This document shows positions 16,965 through 25,426 of a DNA stretch of 64,000 bases, piece by piece (within the stretch, counting starts at the first letter, position 1; every line of letters starts with the position of its first letter). The notes under the pieces are model-generated. The model was not told where the DNA came from and did no database searches. It saw only the letters and a program-made list of their open reading frames with translations. The translations under genes and the position numbers were made by a program. The DNA comes from Ruminococcus albus AD2013 (lineage in GTDB: Bacteria; Bacillota; Clostridia; Oscillospirales; Ruminococcaceae). The stretch is from the NCBI RefSeq assembly GCF_000526775.1, contig NZ_JAGS01000001.1:806001-870000 (forward strand). The letters run 5' to 3'.

Positions 16965-16999
16965 ATGTTAAACTAGTGAAAATAGGGGGGAGCTTTATA

Positions 17000-19054
17000 A
17001 TGGAAGTAGATTTCATAAGCGTGAACAAAGTAAAGCTCAGATCAAAAAAACGGTTTGAACATTGGCAGATTATTTCTATCTATTTGTTCATGTACGATAT
17101 CATTGTAAGTGCAGGCAGTTATTTTGCCGCACTTTGGCTGAGATATGATCTGAGTTTTACAAAGATACCAAGGGAATATCTTAAAGCATATGCGTATTTT
17201 ATGCCTATATATATCGCGGCAGTATTCCTTGTTCATGGCTATAACAAGCTTTACAGAAGTATATGGAGATTTGCAAGCTATTCCGAGTTGAAGCGTGTAT
17301 CATTTGCAACGGCTGAGCTTGCTGTCATTCATACGGTGCTGATAACAGTGATATTCAGACGTATGCCTGTATCTTACTATATAGTGGGTGCTATGCTGCA
17401 GTTTTGTTTAGTTATCGGTATCAGATTCTGTTACCGATTTATCCTGCTCGAACGTGAACGGATTTCAGAGCGAGGTAAAGAGTGCGACAGAAGATATAAG
17501 CGTGTTATGCTGATTGGTGCGGGCAATGCAGGTCAGATGATCATGAGAGATATTGAACAGTCCACCACACTTCGTGAAAAGGTCGTTTGTATCATCGATG
17601 ATAACCCTAATAAGTGGGACAGATACATAGACGGTGTTCAGATCGTCGGCGGACGTGATGACATACTTCTGTCGGTGCAGAAGTATAACGTCAATGCTAT
17701 ATATGTTGCTATTCCAAGTGCTTCGCCCGAAGACAGACGTGATGTGCTGAATATATGCAAGGAAACAGGCTGTGAATTGAAAAACCTTCCAGGTATATAC
17801 CAGCTTGTAACAGGCGATGTTTCTGTTGCTAAGATGAAAGACGTCGCTATCGAAGATCTGCTTGGCAGAGAACCTATCGAGATGGATATGTCTGAAGTCT
17901 ATGACAGTATTCAGGGCAAGGTCGTCCTTGTTACAGGCGGCGGCGGCTCCATTGGCAGTGAACTTTGCCGTCAGGTCGCAAAGCATAATCCAAAACAGCT
18001 CATAATCTTCGATGTTTATGAGAATAACGCATATGAGATACAGATGGAACTCAGACGCAATATGCCTGACCTTAACCTTGTTGTGCTTATTGGTTCTGTG
18101 CGCGATAATAAGCGTATTAACGAAGTTTTTGAGAAGTATCACGTTGATATAGTATACCACGCTGCTGCGCACAAGCACGTTCCCCTTATGGAGGACAGCC
18201 CCTGTGAGGCTATAAAGAACAATGCTATCGGCACTTATAAGACTGCCTATGCTGCAATGCGCAGCGGCTGTCAGAGATTTGTTCTCATATCTACCGATAA
18301 GGCTGTTAACCCTACAAATATTATGGGTGCCAGCAAGCGTTTGTGTGAAATGATAATCCAGACCTTTGATTATATGGTCAAAAACGGCAGATGCGGCGAG
18401 CTGCCCAGAATACACGCTCATATGACAGGGGAGGACTGGGAAGCAGATGAAGTACTGGAGAATTTTACCCCACATACTCAGTTCTGCGCTGTACGTTTTG
18501 GCAATGTGCTTGGAAGCAACGGTTCCGTAATTCCGCTGTTCAAAAAGCAGATTGCTGAGGGTGGCCCAGTTACAGTCGTTGATAAGAATATCAACCGCTT
18601 TTTCATGAGTATCCCCGAGGCAGTATCATTAGTGCTTCAGGCAAGTATCCTTGGTAATGGCTCTGAGATATATGTGCTCGATATGGGTGAGCCTATCAAG
18701 ATAGATACCCTGGCACGCAACCTTATCAAGCTTTCGGGCCATAAGCCAGATGTCGATATCAAGATCATTTATACAGGTCTTCGCCCCGGCGAGAAGCTTT
18801 ATGAAGAAAAGCTTATGTCTGAGGAAGGTCTTAAACGTACCAAGAACCAGAAGATCCATATCGGACAACCTATACCATTTGAGTATGAAAAGTTCATAAA
18901 AGATATTAAAGAACTTATGGACATTGCCTACACCGAAGATGAGTACAGAGTTTACGAAAAGGTATGTGAAGTCGTAACGACTTTCCACCCGACTTCTGCG
19001 CCTGTAAAACCTGTTCTTTCTTCATCAAATGTTAAACAGGCTGTCAATGTCTGA
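17000..19054 (+). CDS. CapD/FlaA1/PglF-type membrane nucleotide-sugar 4,6-dehydratase
   Basis: 684 residues. Four N-terminal membrane segments (about 20-45, 60-80, 100-118, 125-145) are followed by a CoA-binding-like Rossmann domain (VMLIGAGNAGQMI) and a C-terminal SDR domain with VTGGGGSIGSE (about 309-319) and STDKAVNPTNIMGASKR (about 430-446). Family members convert UDP-GlcNAc to the 4-keto-6-deoxy sugar for capsule or glycan synthesis. GGGGGGAG lies 7 nt before the ATG at 17000; the upstream GTG at 16976 lies ahead of that SD. An unusual insert of roughly 35 residues lies between MIIQTF and FCAVRFGNVLGSNG. Monocistronic, with promoter and terminator. Confidence 0.92.
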   Translation: MEVDFISVNKVKLRSKKRFEHWQIISIYLFMYDIIVSAGSYFAALWLRYDLSFTKIPREYLKAYAYFMPIYIAAVFLVHGYNKLYRSIWRFASYSELKRVSFATAELAVIHTVLITVIFRRMPVSYYIVGAMLQFCLVIGIRFCYRFILLERERISERGKECDRRYKRVMLIGAGNAGQMIMRDIEQSTTLREKVVCIIDDNPNKWDRYIDGVQIVGGRDDILLSVQKYNVNAIYVAIPSASPEDRRDVLNICKETGCELKNLPGIYQLVTGDVSVAKMKDVAIEDLLGREPIEMDMSEVYDSIQGKVVLVTGGGGSIGSELCRQVAKHNPKQLIIFDVYENNAYEIQMELRRNMPDLNLVVLIGSVRDNKRINEVFEKYHVDIVYHAAAHKHVPLMEDSPCEAIKNNAIGTYKTAYAAMRSGCQRFVLISTDKAVNPTNIMGASKRLCEMIIQTFDYMVKNGRCGELPRIHAHMTGEDWEADEVLENFTPHTQFCAVRFGNVLGSNGSVIPLFKKQIAEGGPVTVVDKNINRFFMSIPEAVSLVLQASILGNGSEIYVLDMGEPIKIDTLARNLIKLSGHKPDVDIKIIYTGLRPGEKLYEEKLMSEEGLKRTKNQKIHIGQPIPFEYEKFIKDIKELMDIAYTEDEYRVYEKVCEVVTTFHPTSAPVKPVLSSSNVKQAVNV

Positions 19055-19089
19055 TAGGTCAGCTTGAAGAATTATACGAAAATACTTCC

Positions 19090-19126
19090 GGTACTTCTGC
19101 ACCATCAATGCAGAAGTACCATTTTG
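19090..19126 (+). terminator. Intrinsic terminator after the CapD-like gene
   Basis: Perfect 12-bp stem GGTACTTCTGCA (19090-19101) with TGCAGAAGTACC (19109-19120), 7-nt loop, tail ATTTTG. Confidence 0.87.
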
Positions 19127-19159
19127 TCTTTGTAAATTAAAATCTTAAAGAAAAAAGTA

Positions 19160-19188
19160 TTGACAAAAGGGGATATATCTGATAAAAT
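19160..19188 (+). promoter_or_regulatory. Sigma-A promoter for the M15 peptidase gene
   Basis: TTGACA (19160-19165), 17-bp spacer, TAAAAT (19183-19188), about 60 bp before the ATG. Confidence 0.82.
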
Positions 19189-19247
19189 ATCCTATGCTGA
19201 TATCGACATGGTGTTGATATCATGTCTTTTGGTTTGGAGGAAGTAAG

Positions 19248-19892
19248 ATGAAAAATGAAGTTATCATGCTTCGTGAGGGCTTTTCTGCCTGCCCTGTTCC
19301 CGATGAAGTTAAGGAGCGAATCAAGGGCGTGACTTACAAAGAAAACAGTGAGATACATATGGATGATCTTTCGTACCTTAATATCAGGTATCTGGATTTT
19401 TCCCACAATATCGCTGATGGTGAGATGATAGTGCATAAATCTCTGGCGAAAGAGGTTCTGGAAATTTTCGAGATGCTGTTTGAAGCTGAGTATGAGATCG
19501 AAAAGATACGTCTTTGTGATGAATATGACGGCGATGATGAGCGTTCTATGGCGGATAATAATTCCTCTGCTTTCAATTTCAGGAACGTTGCGGGTACGCA
19601 GGAACTTTCCCTTCACGCACTTGGAAGGGCGATTGACATAAATCCGCTGTACAATCCTTATATAGTGGGCGATAAGATAAGTCCTGCAAATTCGGCAGAG
19701 TTCGCTGACAGGGGTGCGGATTTTCCTCACAAGATAACCCACCATGATCTTGCTTTTAAGGTATTTGCAAGCAAAGGCTGGCACTGGGGCGGTGACTGGA
19801 CTAATTCCAAGGATTACCAGCACTTCTACAAAAACAAGGAAAACCTTGTGAAGTCCGCAGTTGATAAGATCAAGAAATTAGTTGCAGATTAA
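19248..19892 (+). CDS. M15-family peptidoglycan peptidase (CwlK/VanY-like fold)
   Basis: 214 residues with the zinc-peptidase pattern of M15: LHALGRAIDINP (His and Asp ligands, about 122-133), KGWHWGGDW (about 176-184) and DYQHFYK (about 190). The family cleaves D,D- or L,D-peptide bonds in cell-wall peptides. No signal peptide or membrane anchor is seen, so export is uncertain; an intracellular muropeptide role is possible. SD GGAGGA is strong. Monocistronic. Confidence 0.85.
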   Translation: MKNEVIMLREGFSACPVPDEVKERIKGVTYKENSEIHMDDLSYLNIRYLDFSHNIADGEMIVHKSLAKEVLEIFEMLFEAEYEIEKIRLCDEYDGDDERSMADNNSSAFNFRNVAGTQELSLHALGRAIDINPLYNPYIVGDKISPANSAEFADRGADFPHKITHHDLAFKVFASKGWHWGGDWTNSKDYQHFYKNKENLVKSAVDKIKKLVAD

Positions 19893-19897
19893 ACAAA

Positions 19898-19930
19898 ACG
19901 TACCGAGAGTGGTTCTCGGTACGTTTTTTC
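19898..19930. terminator. Bidirectional terminator between the M15 and ArsC/Spx-like genes
   Basis: Perfect 11-bp stem ACGTACCGAGA (19898-19908) with TCTCGGTACGT (19914-19924), T-run on the plus side and AAAA on the other, serving convergent genes. Confidence 0.9.
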
Positions 19931-19931
19931 G

Positions 19932-20279
19932 TTATTTCTGCTTTTCCCAATCGGCTTCTTTGAACCCAACCAATACGGTGTCTTCGTTTACGAGTATAGG
20001 GCGTTTTACCAGCATACCATCTGTTGAGAGAAGTTTCAGCTGTTCATCTTCGGTCATTGTCGGTAGCTTGTCTTTAAGCTCCATTGATTTGTAGAGCAGT
20101 CCGCTGGTGTTGAAAAACTTTTTTAACGGCAGACCACTCTTGGCATACCAGGTTTTCAGTTCTTCATAAGTAGGATTATTCTCCTTGATATCACGCAGTT
20201 CATACTGAAAGCCGTTATCATCCAGCCATTTCTGGGCTTTTTTGCAGGTTGTGCATCTGGGGTAGCAAATGAATAACAT
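19932..20279 (-). CDS. ArsC/Spx/YffB-family thioredoxin-fold protein
   Basis: 115 residues, normal for the family. CTTC (9-12) after YPR gives the redox pair, followed by KAQKWLD and a cis-Pro region KRPILVNEDTVLVGFKEADW. The family includes arsenate reductase and the Spx/MgsR regulators. Spx contacts the RNA polymerase alpha subunit, but nothing here separates regulator from reductase; the CxxC spacing fits either. SD AAAGGAGG precedes the ATG and overlaps the end of the Imm7-like remnant. Confidence 0.85.
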   Translation of the reverse strand: MLFICYPRCTTCKKAQKWLDDNGFQYELRDIKENNPTYEELKTWYAKSGLPLKKFFNTSGLLYKSMELKDKLPTMTEDEQLKLLSTDGMLVKRPILVNEDTVLVGFKEADWEKQK

Positions 20280-20280
20280 A

Positions 20281-20564
20281 TTATTCCTCCTTTTGTATGT
20301 TTTTATTGTATATCTCAGCTTCTATCACAGGTATACATGGTGAAAGCATTTTATCTCTGACTTTCGAGCATTCACCGTGCTTGAAATAAATACCTGAAGT
20401 TCGTTGAAATGCTCTTTGTCACTATCGTCATGAAGATAGATAATACCATAGCTTCCGTTTACCGCTTTTGCAGCATCACGGAATACGCCGATGATCTTAT
20501 CGACCTCATCAGTGTAACATTCATTTACGGTCAGCCATCCGTGTAGTTCAACAATATTGTCACC
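20281..20564 (-). pseudogene. Remnant of an Imm7-type immunity protein
   Basis: Read on the minus strand, one frame gives ELHGWLTVNECY, then GSYGIIYLHDDSDKEHFNE and LQVFI. A one-base shift near 20365 continues in another frame as KHGECSKVRDKMLSPCIPVIE to a TAA at 20281. The GSYG..YLHDD and LSPCIPVIE segments are what I associate with the Imm7 family of polymorphic-toxin immunity proteins. There is no ATG, GTG or TTG ahead of ELHGW after the preceding stop, and a stretch of the N-terminal half appears to be missing. It is therefore decayed. No toxin gene lies nearby. The family assignment is from memory of the motifs, not a search. Confidence 0.65.
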
Positions 20565-20580
20565 TCATACAGATCTGTAT

Positions 20581-20611
20581 CAAAAAAGCTCCGCAAGGGA
20601 TGCGGAGCTTT
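20581..20611 (-). terminator. Intrinsic terminator after pckA
   Basis: Stem AAAGCTCCGCA (20585-20595) with TGCGGAGCTTT (20601-20611), 5-nt loop, followed on the minus strand by TTTGATAC. Confidence 0.9.
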
Positions 20612-20629
20612 AATTTAAAGTCTGATATA

Positions 20630-22243
20630 TTAGAGCTTAGGACCAGCAGCAACCAGTGCCTTACCAGCCTCGTTGCCCTCGTACTTGGAGAAGTTCTTGA
20701 TGAATCTGTTAGCCAGATCCTTTGCCTTCTCTTCCCACTCAGAAGCATTTGCATATGTATCTCTGGGATCGAGAATACCGGAATCAACGCCGGGCAGCTC
20801 GGTAGGAACTTCAAAATCAAAGAAGGGGATCTTCTTGGTAGGAGCCTTCAGAACATCGCCGTTCAGGATAGCGTCGATGATACCACGAGTATCCTTGATG
20901 GAGATTCTCTTACCTGTTCCGTTCCAACCAGTGTTTACAAGGTATGCCTTAGCACCGCTCTTTTCCATCTTCTTAACGAGCTCTTCAGCATACTTTGTAG
21001 GATGCAGCTCGAGGAATGCCTGACCGAAGCAAGCAGAGAATGTAGGAGTAGGCTCTGTGATGCCACGCTCAGTACCAGCCAGCTTTGCAGTAAATCCAGA
21101 CAGGAAGTAGTACTTGGTCTGCTCAGCAGTCAGGATAGATACAGGAGGCAGTACGCCGAAAGCATCAGCGGAGAGGAAGATTACGTTCTCAGCAGCAGGA
21201 CCAGCAGAAACGCCGTTAACCTCGGAAGCGATGTTGTTGATGTGATCGATAGGATAAGAAACACGAGTGTTCTCGGTTACGGACTTATCATCGAAGTCGA
21301 TCTTGCCGTTTGCATCAACAGTTACGTTCTCAAGCAGAGCGTCTCTCTTGATAGCGTTGTAGATGTCAGGCTCGGATTCTTTATCAAGGCCGATAACCTT
21401 TGCATAGCAGCCGCCCTCGAAGTTGAATACGCCGTTGTCGTCCCAACCGTGCTCATCGTCACCGATAAGTCTTCTCTTAGGATCTGTAGACAGAGTTGTC
21501 TTACCTGTACCGGAAAGACCGAAGAAGATAGCGGTGTGCTTGCCGTCCATATCGCAGTTAGCGGAGCAGTGCATGGAAGCGATGCCCTTGAGAGGGAGGT
21601 AGTAGTTCATCATGGAGAACATACCCTTCTTCATCTCGCCGCCGTACCATGTATTGATGATAACCTGCTCACGGCTTGTGATGTTGAATACAACAGCTGT
21701 CTCGGAATTCAGACCCAGCTCCTTGTAGTTCTCAACCTTAGCCTTGGAAGCGTTGTAAACAACGAAATCAGGCTCAAAGTTTTCAAGCTCCTCAGCAGTG
21801 GGCTTGATGAACATATTCTCGATAAAGTGTGCCTGCCATGCCACCTCAACGATGAAACGAACAGCCATTCTTGTATCCTTGTTAGCGCCGCAGAAAGCAT
21901 CAACTACGAACAGCTTCTTGTTGCAGAGCTCTTCAACAGCGATCTTCTTAACAGCATCCCAAGTCTCCTTGGAAGCAGCGTGGTTATCGTTCTTGTACTC
22001 ATCAGTTGTCCACCAAACAGTGTCCTTGGAGTTCTCGTCCATAACGATGAACTTATCCTTAGGTGAACGACCGGTGTAGATACCTGTCATAACGTTTACA
22101 GCACCCAGTTCGGTCTCCTGTCCAACCTCGAAACCTTCAAGACCAGCCTTGGTCTCCTCCTTGAAAAGCTCTTCATAGGAAGGGTTGCGGATGATCTCAA
22201 CTGAACCTGTGATGCCATACTTTGTAAGATCAAGATTTGCCAT
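20630..22243 (-). CDS. pckA: Phosphoenolpyruvate carboxykinase (ATP)
   Basis: 537 residues, the length of ATP-type PEPCK. It carries the P-loop GLSGTGKTTLSTDPKR (about 237-252), the following GDDEHGWDDNGVFNFEGGCY and ITEPTPTFSACFGQAF. It interconverts oxaloacetate and PEP with ATP/ADP; in fermenting rumen-type bacteria it often runs in the carboxylating direction toward succinate. The start is at 22243, 9 nt after AAGGAGGA. The longer frame to 22309 runs through the 5' leader. Codon use is strongly biased, suggesting high expression, and the antisense frame stays open for about 480 codons as a by-product. Confidence 0.97.
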   Translation of the reverse strand: MANLDLTKYGITGSVEIIRNPSYEELFKEETKAGLEGFEVGQETELGAVNVMTGIYTGRSPKDKFIVMDENSKDTVWWTTDEYKNDNHAASKETWDAVKKIAVEELCNKKLFVVDAFCGANKDTRMAVRFIVEVAWQAHFIENMFIKPTAEELENFEPDFVVYNASKAKVENYKELGLNSETAVVFNITSREQVIINTWYGGEMKKGMFSMMNYYLPLKGIASMHCSANCDMDGKHTAIFFGLSGTGKTTLSTDPKRRLIGDDEHGWDDNGVFNFEGGCYAKVIGLDKESEPDIYNAIKRDALLENVTVDANGKIDFDDKSVTENTRVSYPIDHINNIASEVNGVSAGPAAENVIFLSADAFGVLPPVSILTAEQTKYYFLSGFTAKLAGTERGITEPTPTFSACFGQAFLELHPTKYAEELVKKMEKSGAKAYLVNTGWNGTGKRISIKDTRGIIDAILNGDVLKAPTKKIPFFDFEVPTELPGVDSGILDPRDTYANASEWEEKAKDLANRFIKNFSKYEGNEAGKALVAAGPKL

Positions 22244-22333
22244 TTTATTTTCCTCCTTAAAATAATTGACTTTGTAAATTGAGCACGAAAATTGCTGAAT
22301 AAACAACAATATATAGTGGCACTCATTATTTCT

Positions 22334-22361
22334 ATTATACCATATTTTCAGCCTTTGTCAA
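22334..22361 (-). promoter_or_regulatory. Sigma-A promoter for pckA
   Basis: TTGACA (22356-22361, minus strand), 16-bp spacer, TATAAT (22334-22339) with TGG extended -10. It gives a leader of about 85 nt. Confidence 0.88.
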
Positions 22362-22612
22362 GCATTTTGAAAATGAAAGACAAAAATTTAACATTATGAC
22401 AATTTACCATATAAAATCAAGACCATATTATTTGCATTTTGCAAGTATATTCCGATATGTATGCAAAATTTAATCATAATAAACATATAACGGATATAGG
22501 GCAAATTGTCGATAAAACGCAGTTTTTAAAGACTTAAAGTTTCTTGTATGAAACTTTTGAAACAGTATATCTTTGAATTTGTGATATATAAATCCTGCAA
22601 TACTGTTATACT
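22362..22612. other. AT-rich intergenic stretch with two hairpins
   Basis: No gene seen. TTTTGCA (22437-22443) and TGCAAAA (22462-22468) flank GTATAT/ATATGT with a TCCG loop, making a hairpin of about 13 bp with one mismatch. AAAGTTTC (22536-22543) pairs with GAAACTTT (22550-22557) and could be a weak terminator for the minus-strand gene ending at 22613. Confidence 0.5.
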
Positions 22613-23011
22613 TTATAGGCATACCGTTCTGCAGAAGATTTGATAGCAATCTTTGGGCAATGGTCTTTTCTCTTTTAGATAGGTGAAAAATCCGTCAATC
22701 TTATCACCTTGAATTGGCTCGATATCCTCAGGCAGAAACTTCTGTCCCTCGCTGTGATATTTCGCACATATCATACACATCAGCACTGATATAAACGCCT
22801 GCCGGAATACTTCATCATTTGTACCATTCGCATTTTCTGCACAGATGTAAAGTTCATCATCTGTGACCAAGCTATAAAGTTCATCAGCAGTATAATTCCT
22901 GCTTTTAAGTTTTTCAATAATTGAAGGGCAGTGATCTGCAAATTCAGCTGCTATTATATTTTTGTGACTATTCGTTATCCACAGCAGATAGTCGAGAGCA
23001 TTTTCTGTCAT
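22613..23011 (-). CDS. Hypothetical protein, 132 residues
   Basis: Not recognised. Cysteine-containing soluble protein (MCMICAKYHSEGQKFLPED; YQIFCRTVCL at the end) without membrane segments. It overlaps the upstream RNase Z-like gene by 4 bp (ATGA), so it is translated with it. The paired cysteines could be coincidental. No function is offered. Confidence 0.65.
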   Translation of the reverse strand: MTENALDYLLWITNSHKNIIAAEFADHCPSIIEKLKSRNYTADELYSLVTDDELYICAENANGTNDEVFRQAFISVLMCMICAKYHSEGQKFLPEDIEPIQGDKIDGFFTYLKEKRPLPKDCYQIFCRTVCL

Positions 23012-23922
23012 AGTGTTTTCTTCTCTCCGTCTTTGGATATCACAACAGCAGGGAACAGATTTTTCAGTTCTTTTTCAAAATTCTCGGGATGCTTTTCAGC
23101 CGGGCTGTAATGTGTCAACCATAATTCCTTGACACTAGCTTCTTTAGCAAGTCGGCAGGCATCCTGCATAAGCATATGACCCTTTTCGTTCATACTCTGC
23201 TTTTTGTCTGTGTCACCGTACATACCCTCGCATATGAACAAATCTGAATCCCGCGCAAAGGGTACTATCTCTTTTATCGGAAGTGTATCTGTCACGTAAG
23301 TTACCTTGACAGATGGACGCTTTTCGCCTGTTACATCTTCAGGATGAATGACCCTTCCATCTTCAAGAGTAACAGTTTCACCGGAATGCAGTGATCTCCA
23401 CATTTTAACAGGAATCCCAAGCTCCTGAGCTTTTTCCGGCTGAAATACAGGTTTCTTATCCAGCAGAAAACTATATCCCAAGCACTTGACGCTGTGTTTC
23501 AGCGGGAGAGTAGATATCGTCAGCATAGGGTCGATCTTATCAGCTGTGAAGCTGACTGCTTCTTTGTCGGGAAGTTTGTGAAGCCTGAACTCAAATGGAA
23601 GATGTCCGCAGACAGATATCAGGTTTCTAACTATGCGCTCGGCACTTTCGGGTATATAGATATCCAGTGCATCTTCCCTTGAACAATTACCCATTGAAAG
23701 CAGCAGCCCCGGCAGACCTGTTACATGGTCGGCGTGATTATGGGTAATAAGTATCATTTCTATGCGGCTTATCTTTATATCAGCAGCTGCAAGTGCTACC
23801 TGCATACCCTCACCGCAGTCGATAAGTATTGCTTTTCCGTTGTATTCAATAAAACACCCTGTCAGGAACCTGTTTTTCAGAGGCAGCATACCGCCTGTTC
23901 CCGCAAGACAAATATCGGGCAT
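23008..23922 (-). CDS. Ribonuclease Z-like MBL-fold protein
   Basis: 304 residues. It opens with LAGTGGMLPLKNRF and LIDCGEGMQ, the RNase Z signature, then the metal site THNHADHVTGLPG and later YVTDT and LTHYSP. RNase Z cleaves the 3' trailer of tRNA precursors. The start is put at 23922, not 23928: AGGAGG is 8 nt from the former and 2 nt from the latter. It has its own promoter and is co-transcribed with the 132-residue protein. Substrate assignment to tRNA is by family, and the exosite arm is not obvious. Confidence 0.82.
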   Translation of the reverse strand: MPDICLAGTGGMLPLKNRFLTGCFIEYNGKAILIDCGEGMQVALAAADIKISRIEMILITHNHADHVTGLPGLLLSMGNCSREDALDIYIPESAERIVRNLISVCGHLPFEFRLHKLPDKEAVSFTADKIDPMLTISTLPLKHSVKCLGYSFLLDKKPVFQPEKAQELGIPVKMWRSLHSGETVTLEDGRVIHPEDVTGEKRPSVKVTYVTDTLPIKEIVPFARDSDLFICEGMYGDTDKKQSMNEKGHMLMQDACRLAKEASVKELWLTHYSPAEKHPENFEKELKNLFPAVVISKDGEKKTL

Positions 23923-23959
23923 TTTCATCTCCTCCTGTTCTTATATATCATACTCTGTT

Positions 23960-23988
23960 ATTATACCATAGCCGACTTCAGAAATCAA
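23960..23988 (-). promoter_or_regulatory. Sigma-A promoter for the RNase Z-like gene
   Basis: TTGATT (23983-23988, minus strand), 17-bp spacer, TATAAT (23960-23965) with TGG extended -10. Confidence 0.8.
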
Positions 23989-24011
23989 TACCGCATAAAA
24001 CAATTTTTAGG

Positions 24012-24047
24012 ACAAAAAATCCCCGCAAAGTCGGGTAACTTTGCGGG
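24012..24047 (-). terminator. Intrinsic terminator after the GH5 gene
   Basis: Stem CCCGCAAAG (24022-24030) with CTTTGCGGG (24039-24047), 8-nt loop, followed on the minus strand by GATTTTTTGTCC. Confidence 0.88.
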
Positions 24048-24084
24048 TGAGGGGGAGAAAATTTATAAATATATTATGCAATTA

Positions 24085-25110
24085 TCAGAGATAATTTATA
24101 AGCTCGTCGATAACACCGGCCATTCTTTCATCGGAAAGACCGAAGTCTTTTTCCTTGTAGTTCCATGCAGCCCTGCCTATGCCGAACTTTTTGAACGCTG
24201 CGTTTATCTCTTTATACCATTTAAGTATTTCCTTAGGATCAGCTCTGTCGATAACGCCGTATTCGCCGCAGTACATAGCAACGTCTCTCTCTTTGCAGAC
24301 ACTTACGCCGTTAGCGAAACGTTTTTCAAAATATGTAGGATCGAAACCGCTGTCAGGAACATCTATGTAATCCTGTATCCTTGTGAGACCGGTCGCCTTA
24401 GCTGATTCGCGGTAATCCTCAATATTGCCTGGGTAGCCTATGCGGAAATCCTGAGGCATCTCATCTACCCAGTAAGCGCCCTGATGGGTGAACATGAAAG
24501 GATCATAGCAGTGGAAATTATATATGATATTGTCGTCATAAGGCTTATCCAGATCTGCCAGTGCGTCGATGGAATTGTTCCAGTAGCTTCCCAGTACAAT
24601 CTTTACATCCGGTGAATCCTTGCGGATGACTTCAATAGCCTTTTGTGCTATCTTGTTCCACTTGGGACTGAGTTCCTTGTCGTTTACTTCATTGAGAAGT
24701 TCAAATGCGACTCTGTCAGAAAGTTTGCCGTAGCGCTTGGAGAGTCTTTCCCACCACTTGTAAAATCTTTCCTGCAAGTCTTCATTATCGAAAAAGCCTT
24801 CCTGACCGTCGCCTGAGTAGAAGGAATATCCGTAAACCTTATGTACGTCTATCAGAACATTCAGGTTGTATTCCTTGCACCATTCGAGTGCCTTGTCAAG
24901 GTACTCGAAGCCATCGTTCTTGAGTTCGCCCTCATCTGTTTCAAATATATTGTAATCTATTGGAAGTCTTACATGATCGCAGCCCCATCCTGCGATTTTT
25001 TCGATATCTGCTTTTGTTATGAAAGTATCGAGGTGTTCTCTGTCATATCTGCCCTGAGAAAGCCAGCCTCCGAGGTCTACGCCTTTCTGAAATCCTTCAA
25101 ATTTTTTCAT
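24085..25110 (-). CDS. Glycoside hydrolase family 5 (cellulase-type), no signal peptide
   Basis: 341 residues forming a single GH5 barrel. Visible landmarks are GVDLGGWL (10-17), HVRLPIDY, the acid/base in LLNEV (NE at 140-141) and the nucleophile Glu in YCGEYGV (E283). There is no signal peptide, dockerin or carbohydrate-binding module. That points to a cytoplasmic enzyme acting on imported beta-glucan or mannan oligosaccharides, unlike the cellulosomal GH5 enzymes of ruminococci. GGACGGAGGG precedes the ATG. Exact substrate unknown. Confidence 0.9.
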   Translation of the reverse strand: MKKFEGFQKGVDLGGWLSQGRYDREHLDTFITKADIEKIAGWGCDHVRLPIDYNIFETDEGELKNDGFEYLDKALEWCKEYNLNVLIDVHKVYGYSFYSGDGQEGFFDNEDLQERFYKWWERLSKRYGKLSDRVAFELLNEVNDKELSPKWNKIAQKAIEVIRKDSPDVKIVLGSYWNNSIDALADLDKPYDDNIIYNFHCYDPFMFTHQGAYWVDEMPQDFRIGYPGNIEDYRESAKATGLTRIQDYIDVPDSGFDPTYFEKRFANGVSVCKERDVAMYCGEYGVIDRADPKEILKWYKEINAAFKKFGIGRAAWNYKEKDFGLSDERMAGVIDELINYL

Positions 25111-25350
25111 AGAAGCCCTCCGTCCTATAAATCATTTAGTTCAACCTTTGTTCTTATGTTAATGTTATGATAACATATATTTATCATTTATAATACCACA
25201 TTTATAATATTAATATCAAAACATTAATTATTTCGGGAGTGTTATTTGAATATGAACTCCCTCTTTCAGTATATATCAATTTTAACTAAATGTACATATC
25301 AAATATATCCAAAATTTTGTTTTTGATTTAGTTTATTATTACAATTGTAC

Positions 25351-25379
25351 TTGACAAATAAAGCTAAATTTAGTATAAT
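25351..25379 (+). promoter_or_regulatory. Sigma-A promoter with internal palindrome, for the flavoredoxin-like gene
   Basis: Consensus TTGACA (25351-25356), 17-bp spacer, TATAAT (25374-25379). The palindrome CTAAATTTAG (25364-25373) fills the end of the spacer, a position where a bound repressor would block polymerase. The rest of 25111-25350 is AT-rich, with further ATTTAGT/ACTAAAT copies. Confidence 0.85.
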
Positions 25380-25426
25380 GTCAATAATGAGTTTTCATAA
25401 AAAAGTTTTAATAGGAGATGATTATA

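Noticed and set aside
20600..22066. 488-codon open frame on the plus strand opposite pckA
   Set aside because: It mirrors the biased codons of pckA, has no SD and encodes no recognisable domain; an antisense artefact.
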